DNA from: Adiantum capillus-veneris | Lineage: Eukaryota > Streptophyta > Polypodiopsida > Polypodiales > Pteridaceae | Reading direction: 5' to 3' | Assembly (NCBI GenBank): GCA_014529385.2 | Contig: CM043963.1 | Location: 108,382,412-108,446,411, forward strand | Length of the DNA stretch: 64,000 bases | Part shown: piece by piece, positions 42,108-51,852 of the stretch | Layout: every line of letters starts with the position of its first letter | How positions within the stretch are numbered: position 1 is the first letter of the stretch | Made by a program: the position numbers and the translations under genes | The notes under the pieces: generated by a model | Database searches by the model: none | What the model saw: only the letters and a program-made list of their open reading frames with translations | What the model was told of the DNA's origin: nothing

Positions 42108-42656
42108 ATGGAAAGGCTGGTGGAGCAGTTTAGAGCGGAAAGAGCTCTAAAGGGGGACTTTGAAGAAATGTGGGTGCCAGACCCCACTAAAGTCGGAACC
42201 AGCTCAGCCAGGCCACATGTTGATCAATATGATCAATATATTAGAGCTTATGAGGAGTCGGAGGCCATACTGGAGCAGCAACATGTCGAGCCTTATACTG
42301 AAGAGGAAGTACAGCTTTTAAAAGCTGAGCTGAAAAAGGACGACAAGGAGAAGAAGGAAGTAGATGAGTCTACTGAACTTCGAGAGAAAGACGGGCAAGC
42401 AAACAAAGGGAAAGCCAAGATGACTGAGGACAATCAGCCCTCCTTTACTGATGTACCAAGCCCGAAGAAGACGGAAATTATTGTGGAGGAGACCACAATA
42501 GAAATAGAAACAGAAGTTATGGAAAAGCCGGAGGCCGGGACCAAGGAAAAGGAGATAGATCCAGTTCAGCAAAAGAAAGATGATTATGAGGATCTGGTAG
42601 CGATCGGATACAGTGAAGAAGAGGCCCTGGAGGCAGTTTATGGGATATCCCTATGA
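42108..42656 (+). CDS. Extra ORF B, N-terminal part (element 3)
   Basis: 182 codons, charged (MERLVEQFRAERALKGDFEE, then YDQYIRAYEESEAILEQQHV and Lys/Glu-rich sequence). It is in the same frame as ORF A and as the next ORF. The TGA at 42654-42656 is the only stop before 42702, and the 15 codons between remain open. A single ORF A-B protein of about 1,090 residues is therefore likely ancestral. Element 2 has the counterpart MKDLIMKRKAVVAHQEEPVQ at 11459. Confidence 0.6.
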   Translation: MERLVEQFRAERALKGDFEEMWVPDPTKVGTSSARPHVDQYDQYIRAYEESEAILEQQHVEPYTEEEVQLLKAELKKDDKEKKEVDESTELREKDGQANKGKAKMTEDNQPSFTDVPSPKKTEIIVEETTIEIETEVMEKPEAGTKEKEIDPVQQKKDDYEDLVAIGYSEEEALEAVYGISL

Positions 42657-42701
42657 AAACAAGATGATCGGAAAGGGACGAAGGAAAAGACAAAGGGTAC
42701 A

Positions 42702-44384
42702 ATGGAGAGTGAAGAGAAAATGGACGAACAGAACATACTAGAAGAGCCGAAGCCATTGGAGGTGGTGGCAGAAAGAGCTGTCAAGTTGACAGATGAAGAT
42801 GAAAAAGACATGCACATGGTGCATGAACTACTCAGCAAGATTAAAGAAAGATCCAGAGCAAAGGAAGTAGCAATTGAGACAGCAAAACAAAAGGAAGCAG
42901 AGTTGCAGAAGAAGTTAGAGAATGCTATGACTGAATCTGAAAGTCATAAAGCATCACTCTACAACGCAGAAAACGAGAGAGACGGCTTGATACTCCAACT
43001 AGCCGAAGCTTCAAGAGAGGTAACAAGTTCACAGGAAGCAAAGGAGCGAATAGAAGATGAGCTGGAGGCAGCCAAGGATGAGCTCATTGAGCTAAGGGAA
43101 AGAGTCGAACTTCAAGAAAGGACAATCACGAGACTCAGGACCACCCCTAGAGCTAGCAGAGCAGGAACAGAACAAGAGGGAGCCCTCGTACCAGCTCTGG
43201 AAGATCAGGTCAGAAGTTTGCAAAGAGAGCTAAGGTTAGAGCAAGTGCAAAGATTGCACATGGCGGAGGGATCATTGGCTGCAGAGGAGAGGCTCACATC
43301 AGAAAACCAAACACTAAGGACAGAAAATGAGGCCCTCCGCAAACAGCTCCAAGACCTCCAAGAGCAACAAAGAAGAAAAACAGAGCCACCACAAGAAGAA
43401 GCAGGGGGAGCAGCCATAGAGCTACCAGAAACTGGAGAGGCAACCACAATTGAAGATCCAGCCCCAGTTCAAGAAGTGGCGTCAACTTCAGGATTCTCTG
43501 AAGAAGAAGAACACAGGCTCCAGGACCAAATAGAAAAGTCAACAGAGGAAAGTGCCAAGGCGGAAATGGAATGGGAAAGGAAACTCCTCATCTCCATTAG
43601 ACTTCAAGGTTTAGACACAAAAGTGCTCCATGAAGAGTGGATGCAACCCAGCCTGCCTTTCCCTCTGATGAAATTTGAAGTGATAAAGACGAAAAAGAGA
43701 ATAGAGGAGGAGCAGTATGTCGCTCTTTACGAAGGCGACATCACAAAGGATGAACAATCAAAGAAGATTGTAGATTCTCAACCTAGATGGAGGAAAGGTT
43801 GGCTGAACAAATACCCAGCCTACCTCATCTACTTGGTAGAGGCTCCAAAGGAGATTCGGGAGGATGCAACCGTCTGCCCGGTGCCAAGAGTCAGAAGCTG
43901 GAAAGAGCATGGCAGGATTGCAGAAAAGAAGCCAAATTGGCTTAATTACCCAAGGATGCCAGGACCAAAGGCAGGAGAGAGAATAGGTAAAGCCTACATG
44001 GTGAAAACCCTAACGGGCACCATCAAACTCTTTACTGGCTCTCGTGACCTTTCGTGTCAGATGCTAAAGAAAATCTGCAGGACTCTCTTAGCATGCATTG
44101 AAGTGTTCGCGCCAGATAAAGCCACGACCTCGAGTCTACTATCGACGGCCGACACAGTGACAGATATGATGTATGATCTTTCATTGCAGCCATCACCAAA
44201 GGTGTTACATCTCTTATACCAAAGAATTATGTTTTTGCCTAGCTTCCACATGCAAACATTCGAAGAAGCTTTCTACATCGGCTTTTTCACTCACGAAAGC
44301 AAAATATTCGGCCCAACCTTGACCATCGGCAACCTACGCTACGAATCACATTTGCAGATGCTCAAGACGACAGGACTCTATTGA
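42702..44384 (+). CDS. Extra ORF B, coiled-coil protein with conserved C-terminus (element 3)
   Basis: 560 codons. Residues about 30-240 form long heptad-type coiled coils (LQKKLENAMTESESHKASL, RIEDELEAAKDELIELRERV, LRTENEALRKQLQDLQEQQ), broken near 150 by a Gly/Ala-rich link. Residues about 265-560 are a compact domain: EWERKLLISIRLQGLD, VLHEEWMQPSLPFPLMKFEV, CPVPRVRSWKEHG, NYPRMPGPKAG, TLTGTIKLF, RIMFLPSFHMQTFEEAFYIG. The last domain is conserved in element 2 (9932-9064). No signal peptide or membrane segment, so not an envelope protein. Unknown function; dimer or oligomer formation is expected from the coils. Confidence 0.78.
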   Translation: MESEEKMDEQNILEEPKPLEVVAERAVKLTDEDEKDMHMVHELLSKIKERSRAKEVAIETAKQKEAELQKKLENAMTESESHKASLYNAENERDGLILQLAEASREVTSSQEAKERIEDELEAAKDELIELRERVELQERTITRLRTTPRASRAGTEQEGALVPALEDQVRSLQRELRLEQVQRLHMAEGSLAAEERLTSENQTLRTENEALRKQLQDLQEQQRRKTEPPQEEAGGAAIELPETGEATTIEDPAPVQEVASTSGFSEEEEHRLQDQIEKSTEESAKAEMEWERKLLISIRLQGLDTKVLHEEWMQPSLPFPLMKFEVIKTKKRIEEEQYVALYEGDITKDEQSKKIVDSQPRWRKGWLNKYPAYLIYLVEAPKEIREDATVCPVPRVRSWKEHGRIAEKKPNWLNYPRMPGPKAGERIGKAYMVKTLTGTIKLFTGSRDLSCQMLKKICRTLLACIEVFAPDKATTSSLLSTADTVTDMMYDLSLQPSPKVLHLLYQRIMFLPSFHMQTFEEAFYIGFFTHESKIFGPTLTIGNLRYESHLQMLKTTGLY

Positions 44385-44421
44385 CCAAGCCTAAAAGTCA
44401 TGTCAGGGACGACATGAACGC

Positions 44422-44433
44422 GGAGGGGGGGAG
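44422..44433 (+). other. Polypurine tract of element 3
   Basis: GGAGGGGGGGAG lies immediately before the 3' LTR start TGTTGAG. Confidence 0.85.
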
Positions 44434-45369
44434 TGTTGAGCCAGCAGAGGATCACACCCACATTTTTTGCTCACACCCATCATTTTGTAACCATTGATTG
44501 TAATAAATGTCTTTCCGACATTAAATTTGATTTGAGCCATTCATTAAGTAACGGGACTCGATTGAGTTTCCAGCTTGTAATCCCGAAGTAATTTCACCTG
44601 TTGACGTAAATAATTAGAGATGTTCTCACCTCCAAGGCTGAGGTATATAAGCCAAAGTTTTGTAACCTAAAGGAGATTCAATTATTAATCAAAGTGAGTT
44701 TTTGAGCGCCGTGACTGTGTCTGAGAGAGAGAGAGAGAGAGAGTCTTATCTTCTTGCTACGCGAGCTACGGGGCCGCCATTGGAGAAGCGATACCGCCAT
44801 TGTGTTAGCAACGGTGAGAGCTACGCACAGATACCAAGAGTGCGCGCTATCGGCTTCTATGTGTGGTAAGTTCCTACGAGCTTCGGTGTGAGTTTTCTTC
44901 CAACTCGTGTGTCGGAATAGAGCGTGCAGCATATCTATAGAACCACAACGAGTAGAGCTACACATTAGTACCATCGGGGTCAAGTTTCGGTCACCTGTAT
45001 TTTTCGGCCTGTCTTCATACGCGTTTACCGCACGGAGTGGTTATAGGTTGATTTTGCAGTTCAAGTCTTTAGGGTGTTGTTCTTACCTAGTGCATAGACT
45101 TCCCCTTGAGTTTGAGATCGATTCGATGATTCTAGATCCTGTTTCGTATAGCATTCGTTCGTAGTAAGGATTTCAGTCACTTGCGTATTTTGGAACTTAG
45201 ATTTGATTTCCTTAGTAGTGATTGTCATTAGAAGGTCGAGTAGGTGATTTGACACCCACCTAGTTGTTTCCATGCGCCTGCGGGTCAAGCTTCGTCCTCG
45301 TCTGACAAATTCTGTTGTTGGTTGAGTTCTCGCTATTTAGCTTCCGCTAGCGGCGTAACCGCCCTAACA
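44434..45369 (+). repeat. 3' LTR of element 3
   Basis: 936 bp, nearly identical to 27054-27994. By eye the differences are four substitutions, a one-base insertion, a shorter (GA)n run and a two-base TG insertion. TATA at 44643-44650. The CATACGCGT palindrome core lies near 45017. Confidence 0.95.
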
Positions 45370-45374
45370 CCGTA

Positions 45375-45958
45375 TTTGGCCTTGGTTGTGGAGATTCTTC
45401 AAAATCAAACCTATGATCATGTGGAATACTGTGTTCCAATGACGTGATTAAAGGGTCATACAAAATTTTGCTCTTTGAGAAAATCGATGAAATCTAGCTT
45501 CGTAAGAGGACATCAGAACATGTAGTACTTTTCAGTTTGAGCACATCAGAGCAAGAGCAATTAGCAAACAAGTATGCACAATAAAAGTCAAAACATTGAC
45601 TCAGACCTACATATTCGCATCCGGTACACTGAAATAGAAACCTATGCCATAAAACACCTTTGATCCTCATCACTCGAGTGATGGAAGGTAGGTAGAATTA
45701 GTACGATAGGAGTGTTTCTATTTTAGAGTTTAGTGATTACCAAAGTTCTTTCTTCCCACTGATGTGCCTCCTAGAGGTATTCCTCGTGTGTACAGGAACG
45801 TGTTGCTGTGGTTAGGATTTGGACCTTCATGGAATCTTTCTCTCATCCACTTTTCAAATCAAGCACGATCATCAACACAAATAGGTGTTTCTTGTCCATT
45901 AGCATTGCCCCTTATCTTTTTGCATCCATGTTTGTCTACTTTAATTGTGATTGGTAGC
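45375..45958. other. Flank of element 3, no gene recognised
   Basis: By the target duplication this is the continuation of the minus-strand gag remnant at 26086-27048. A minus-strand frame around 45985-45765 reads VDKHGCKKIRGNANGQETPI, protein-like but not recognised. Nothing else is supported. Confidence 0.3.
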
Positions 45959-46230
45959 ATAATATTCAACACATTTTCTTAGTATCAAACACTAAATCCA
46001 ATGTAATTTTTTGTCATAATCACTTGTCTAGGTTTGAAAATCAAGCAGTCCGACTAAGCTAGTTTGACCAAGCTAGGTGTTAGAGATCTTCTTTTAATAC
46101 CATGGGGAATGCCTTCCTAATTATCAATGGTTACTTAGGTTTTTAATCCGATTTAGGCAGCATTGTAATCGATGAACGTGCTGCAACTCAATAGCTTCCG
46201 AGGACGGAATCTACATCATGAAGGGAGGCA
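45959..46230 (+). mobile_element. 3' internal end of a chromovirus-like element
   Basis: Ends with TTCCGAGGACGGAATCTACATC... and the purine run AAGGGAGGCA before an LTR start, the usual tail of plant chromoviruses. It is the inverted counterpart of 63000-64000, but lacks about 780 bp found there (break near 46168). Confidence 0.55.
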
Positions 46231-46693
46231 TGTTAACCCTCACGGCTCACGGACACCCTATCACCTACGACGGACGCTGTATTATTTATTTGGTAGAGTC
46301 AAGTATCGGGCTTGTCGGTCCAATAGGAAAAGGGTAAGAGTGATCTTCGATGAGAGGCGCACTCTAACTGGAACAGTCAAGGGATTAGTTGGCTAAGCAT
46401 GGGCGCCCAAGTGTGTATGGACACCCTATCACCTACGACGGACGGTGTATTATTTATTTAGTAGAGTCAAGTACCGGGCTTGTCGGTCCAATAGGAAAAG
46501 GATAAGAGTGATCGTCGATGAGAGGCGCACTCTAACTGGAACATTCAAGGGATTGATTGGCTAAGCATGGGCGCCCAAGTGTGAATGGGGCGAGCTCATA
46601 TAAAAGTCAACTAAACCTAAAATTCACTTATTCTCTCATTTATGCAATTGAAGAGTGCTCTTGCTCCATCTCCATCTTCTTCTTCTTCACCTC

Positions 46694-46733
<40 letters not shown>

Positions 46734-47000
46734 CGTGTGAGAGAGACAGAGAGAGAGAGAGAGTGTGCGATCGAGCATTGCGGCGGCACGACGGCAGCGA
46801 GACGGTTGAGCGCGGCGTAGCGGCGTCTCCCTCTTCTTCGCGGCGAGGAATCCTCCACAACAGGAAGCGTAGAGCGGTGAGTGACACACCAACGCCATCT
46901 TTGAGCTTACTAATTTAAGCTTTGTGTGCTTGGAGCCATTTGTGGCTCGCACATAGTGTATCGGCAAGTTCCTTGCATTGACACGTGCGACATACGCGCA
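46231..47000 (+). repeat. LTR of chromovirus-like element, plus copy
   Basis: TGTTAACCCTCACGG to GACATACGCGCA (TG...CA), 770 bp. TATA box ATATAAAAG at 46598. It contains a 168-bp tandem duplication, a (TG)n and a (GA)n run. The inverted copy at 62363-62946 shares its whole length apart from the duplication and microsatellite differences. A start-less frame across 46557-46918 is a by-product. Confidence 0.7.
46251..46586 (+). repeat. 168-bp tandem duplication in the chromovirus LTR
   Basis: Unit 1 46251-46418, unit 2 46419-46586, each beginning GGACACCCTATCACCTACGA and ending CCCAAGTGTG(T/A)AT. The copies differ at a few sites. The minus-strand LTR has a single unit. Confidence 0.9.
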
Positions 47001-47260
47001 CTCTGTGTGTGTGTGTGTGTATCAATTTTTCGCTTGCCAATAGAGCTTGCAGGTAAAACTTGAGCCTTGAGAGAGAGAGTTAGGCTCGTAGTGCTCGCAA
47101 CAAATCTCTATTTGCCTCACTCATGGTGTGAATTTTTTTGCATGCACAAGGTGTTCTTTTTGGATCCATTCCTCCAAGTTTTCATATACCCCATCCCACC
47201 TCCTTCCTCCATGCAAGTCCCCCTTTTCTACGCAACTCACAGCCCACTCAAGCTAGCCAT

Positions 47261-47326
<66 letters not shown>

Positions 47327-47498
47327 CCATGCACATGCAAAAAGTGTTTCCCATTACCTTCCTCCCTAAGAATTGTAACCGCTCTGATACCACTAAATGG
47401 GGAAGGGGCTCAAGAATTCTCTTCACCACCCAACCACCTCCTCTTATAGGCCATGTAGCCCATCTTTAAGATCCCATGGACCACATGCCTAGCCGAAC

Positions 47499-47530
<32 letters not shown>

Positions 47531-47743
47531 TGGCTCTACCCTTGTTGTGGCCCTTGTCCTGACAAGTTCGCACTTTTGCCTCTTGTAGCAAGTCTTCTTG
47601 GTGGTAACTTCTTGTTGATCTTTGTATTCTTTGTATCTTTGAGTAAGATTAGGTACCCCAGGTCCCAAAATCATGGGCATGGCATCACTGAGCCCCTATG
47701 TCCAATATTTCTTGTATTGGAAGTGAGATCCTACTATTGACAA
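47001..47743. other. Spacer with microsatellites
   Basis: No gene seen. (TG)n at about 47004-47020, a (GA)n run of about 60 bp at 47265-47323, and the poly-C tract below. Confidence 0.5.
47502..47529. repeat. Poly-C tract (28 nt)
   Basis: Uninterrupted run of 28 C, similar to the 25-nt run at 6568. Neither is part of a gene. Confidence 0.9.
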
Positions 47744-47750
47744 TGTAGTT

Positions 47751-47990
47751 TCCTAGGGGATTCACTCACACTTATGGAGGGATGTCACTTGTGGGTGACC
47801 ATATAAGAAAAATGCCCAATCTACAAACCCTATAGCACTATCCCAAGCCTCTATCTACAAATGTTAAAGCAATCATATACCCCCTTTTCTACGGTGTTTG
47901 TATAGTCGACTTGACCCCTTTTTGTAATAAACATTTATTTATTCATTGGTTTATATAATGTCTCTATCAATAGTTGTAGATTTTGTCATT
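47751..47990. mobile_element. Possible fragment of the 6068-type DNA transposon
   Basis: GGGGATTCACTC followed by loosely similar text (acttatgg.gggatgtcac.tgtggg, aaccctata, atacccccttttct) resembles the left end at 6068. No second end or target duplication found. Confidence 0.3.
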
Positions 47991-48164
47991 TTTTAAAAAA
48001 ATCCCACAAGGGGTGATCAAAAAACCTAAACTTCCTTGATTGAAGTTTGAACCTAAAGGGGTTACGTACTTCTTGAAAATGGTTCCGTAGTTTGTTGGAA
48101 AGTGGGTATAATGTACTTCAAATTAATTAATTTGTTGGAAAGTTGGTCTGATGTACTTCGAAAT

Positions 48165-48489
48165 TTATTTATTTATTTATTTTTTGACACACCAAGGGCC
48201 ACGTACCATCGGGCAAGAGCCACGCGTAGGCATCACCATGGCCACCTAATTGATGCACCACGTGCCAGGAAGGACAAAGAGAACTCGTAGCAACTAGCTA
48301 GCAACCTCCTCCTTGGGTGACCCACCCCAGGAGGAGGATGCACTCGAGTGTCCAAGGGCAAGAGCCCTAGCAATGTGAACACCAAGTGAGCACAAGGTGT
48401 CCCTCTAGAGTGTGACCCAACAAGGGATTTGAACCCACAACCAATTGGTTGAGGCGAAAGCCTTACTGTTAGAGAAACTCTTTGGGGAC
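48165..48489 (-). mobile_element. tRNA-derived SINE
   Basis: On the minus strand a head with a pol III B-box-like GGTTCAAATCCC (48424-48435) is followed by a body with GC-rich inverted segments and a tail of (AAAT)n at 48165-48185. Imperfect flanking repeats ACTTCGAAAT (48155-48164) and ACTTCAAAT (48490-48498) fit a target duplication. It is about 325 bp, a usual plant SINE size. The A box is less clear. Not a tRNA gene: no cloverleaf could be built. Confidence 0.7.
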
Positions 48490-48499
48490 ACTTCAAATT

Positions 48500-49419
48500 A
48501 AATTTTGAAAGTGCTTTAAAAAAAATTTAACAGCACTCTAGCTAATACATTAAACTTATCCAAGGTATAGTAGTATCAAGCAGCATAAAAACACAAAAGA
48601 GATTGTCCCCAAAACCCAAGGTAACACAAAGGAGATTATCTAGATCTATTTTGGCATATGCACACCTTTGAGTGTAATGCCTAGCCAACACCACTCAGTA
48701 ACTCTTTGCACTCTCTACTCTCTTTTTAATGTCTCTTTGCCTCTATCTGCACCTTGATTTCAACAACCATCTATGCAAAGATGTTGCTCCTTATGGTAAA
48801 AGAATCTCGTAGATTCCTTATTATCCATGACATACAGCTTTAACATTTCTTTTTTTCATGTCATCAAGAGAACCAATGAATTTCCTATTAATCATCCCCA
48901 AAAGTAGGTGGCCAATCATAGTCAAGTATCTGCAGCACTGCAGGTAGCCAACTTACCACCATCTATTAGTAGGAGAGGAATTTGGATAATTCTTCTTACA
49001 AGATCATAGTCCATATTCTCATGAATTAGAATAAACGAACTCTCTGCATTTCTCCATGGAATATTGGTGTTTGATAGTTAAAAAGCTTTTACCACATCTA
49101 TGCATGATCATATACAACATCAAAATCCTTTAATCTCATGTTGTACCATCCTCATGGTCCGCTTTTCCATGATCGCTTCATGCAGTCATCATAAGACGTT
49201 CCCACCTAGTAGGAAATGACGTGAACTTGCACCTTTAATACCCCTCAAGTTCAACAGCATCTCCAATCTCCAATAACTACTTGAGGGAGAGTTTGATAGC
49301 ATCTCTTGAAACAATTTTTCAGGAGAGATTGTGTGAGCTTAATTTTCATCATGTAGAGGCCGCAATCCACAATCACCCAATAAAAGCACTCTTGGTATCT
49401 ACAAATAGGACAAAAAGGC

Positions 49420-49461
<42 letters not shown>

Positions 49462-51794
49462 AGATAGATGAAAATGAAATGAAATGAAATGTTATATTAA
49501 AAGGCCAAATTGACCTATGAGCCCAAAAAGTTACAACGCAGTGAATCTGACACAATGTATGTAGGCTGATATATGACACAATGTGGGTATGTGGTAACAA
49601 GATGAGCAGGATGTACAATCCTCAAAAGAGCTAAATCACAGGAGACCATCATCGATCCTTGGCGGATCTCATCAATCTCCTCCATGGTCAATAGTCTAAC
49701 CGAGCGACGTGCATGTCAAGCCACAGCGACCCAAATCCTTTGCAACAAACCCACCAGTGTTGTGCAGTCCTCCACAGCTGTAGGCATCTAGATCTCCCAC
49801 ACTCCGTCAATCATCGAGGCCATGGTATGAGGAGAATATGAACTCTGCTAAGATAGCTATCGCTCCTTCCACCCAATGTCCGCTTTAAACAAGCCTGCGA
49901 TCCGTCTCTAACACTGGTTGCCTCTCCTCTCATCAAGCTCTGTGTGTCTGCGTAACTCTAGCAAAAACAAGCCCAGACATCTCTAATCCTCATGCCCCAT
50001 GACTCTAGATAGTGGTCCAAGGCCCTCCTCAAAGGGGGGAAAGAGAGAGAGACAGGACTACCTACCTGTACCAGATGTGCTCTAGGCAACACTCCCTACC
50101 AAAGCCTCACCATTTTTGTCCACCTCAACATTCAAAATCTAAGAGGGGACAAATGACAATTCTCAATTAGGAAAAGACTACAAATTAAAGATAACTGAGG
50201 GGACTAAGGGACAAACATCTGGAAGCAGTTTAAAGAAGAGCATCTAAGGCCACATTAATTTCTAATGTCACCTTTGGAGAATCAAACTGGCTGACCAATG
50301 CCTCACAAGCTCACACCTTTGACCATCCATGTACTCAATTGAAGGACCCTTACTAACTTCACATTCACTACTCAAACTGAAAATCAACTCTCAAATTCAT
50401 CAGTTTCGCAGTGCAATGAAAGCAAAGCACAAGAATTAAAGCATGGGCATGAATAAGGCCTGTGTGCACGTCCACCCAGACATCAAGCTGAGTTGGAGAA
50501 TCACTAAAGAAATGAGACAGTCGAAGGACACACAAAAGGTTGAAGGCCCCGACAATGCCTACAGGATTCAATTAGCACACCTACAGTCTGCATCAGACCT
50601 CACCCTCCAATTTAAGCTCATTTGCTGCTACAAACTTCTCTGCTTTTTCTAGAAAACATATGCTATCAGCCAGTGTGACAGCAGGCACAATCTAGGACCT
50701 GTCCAGAGCCCATTTGTGACACAGGCTTGATTCGCATATTCACAAGAAGATAGGTCGGTGTAACCAACTAATTGCACAACTCAGGAATATCAAAATAGAA
50801 ACATCAGTGGTACATGTGTGACACAGGCATAACACACGATATGAACGACATCCGACTCCAATATTCACCAAAAAAAAAAGGTCTAATGCTGTTTTTCTCT
50901 GGCTAATCAAAATAGAACCAAATCATTCACAATTTAACCTAAAAGCCAAGAGACTTTCATGTGCGTGCATTTTCTCTTTGGGTAGAAAAAAATGCACTCT
51001 GAGACTTTGGCTCAAACCCAAACAAACAAACTGAAGCAGGTAAACTCATTGGAATTGATCAATGATTAACAACATGCCCAGCACACCCATGCAGAAGTCA
51101 TTAATTAAACAGAACAATAAATTCAAAAATGACGTAAGCGATAGACCACACAGCTTGATACACAAGCCCAAATGAAGTTACAAGGCAACTTCGACCCAAA
51201 AACTAACTCCCTTCATCAAAATAAAACAATGACCAAAACATAGGTAGGAGCTATTCCGCATTGCTACATCATTGCCATACGCTCCAGATTCACAGAAATG
51301 AAACACAAATCACAAGTAAATTTCCAGTTACTCTAGCAAGCTCCTAAAAAACTCTTTCCTTTGCCCAGAATCACCCATGTCAAATGGTTTATATTCCAAA
51401 GGCCGATTACTTGAGCACTCCACAACAACCAAATTGGAAGAAAAGGTAAATATCATAACTGCTGCTTCCGTCCAAAGCCACGTTATTAAGTCCTTTACAA
51501 AAAGATGGGAGCTTCATAATCTGTTGCTTCCACGCATTCAGGTCAGCGAGTACAGCAAGCAAGCCCAAAATGTTGACGAACATATAGAACCTGACAAAAT
51601 GGCTTGCTCCCTCTAGGAGGGAAGTCCCCATAGACCATGATACATTTCTCCTGAACTTTATATAATGAAAACTCCAAAATCAACCTTCGGCAATGTCTTT
51701 TTGAAAGTCCAACAACGTAGTTACATTCGAGGAGACGTTCTAATAGTAGCCTTTTAGAGAAGTGGTACACAGTTTCTCCATGACAGCCCAAATC
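48500..51794. other. Intergenic region, no gene recognised
   Basis: No protein-like frame with support on either strand. It contains a (GA)n run at 49423-49454. The right end (roughly 51240-51794) is likely 3' UTR of the RNA-binding protein gene. Confidence 0.45.
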
Positions 51795-51852
51795 AGTATG
51801 GTCTATACAGAGCCTCTATCTTTAGTATGGTCTATACCGAGGCTCTATCTTC
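51795..51852. repeat. 29-bp tandem duplication over the gene's stop codon
   Basis: Copy 1 51795-51823 and copy 2 51824-51852, starting AGTATGGTCTATAC, with three differences. Copy 2 encodes the C-terminus IEPRYRPY; copy 1 falls just after the stop. The stop TAA (51822-51824) sits on the joint. Confidence 0.85.

Larger units (their letters stand above)
27054..45369 (+). mobile_element. Element 3: complete 18.3-kb Ty3/gypsy element with extra 3' ORFs
   Basis: LTRs at 27054-27994 and 44434-45369, PBS at 27995, PPT at 44422-44433, and a perfect 5-bp target duplication CCGTA (27049-27053 and 45370-45374). Internal order: palindrome-bearing leader, gag, protease, RT, RNase H, integrase with doubled zinc finger, second protease-like domain, TATA-like motif, second palindrome cluster, extra ORFs A and B. 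I count about four base substitutions plus a few small indels between the LTRs, so insertion was recent. Despite that, gag-pol is spread over several frames. Confidence 0.95.

Noticed and set aside
42702-44384. ORF B as an envelope gene in the env position
   Set aside because: No signal peptide, no hydrophobic membrane segment, no cysteine-rich surface domain; it is a soluble coiled-coil type protein.
46557-46967. Several overlapping frames with Val-Cys or His-Thr runs
   Set aside because: They are translations of a (TG)n microsatellite in the chromovirus LTR.
48421-48490. tRNA gene at the B-box-like sequence
   Set aside because: Only the B box and part of the head fit; no acceptor stem or anticodon arm could be formed, and the A-rich tail and flanking repeats indicate a SINE.
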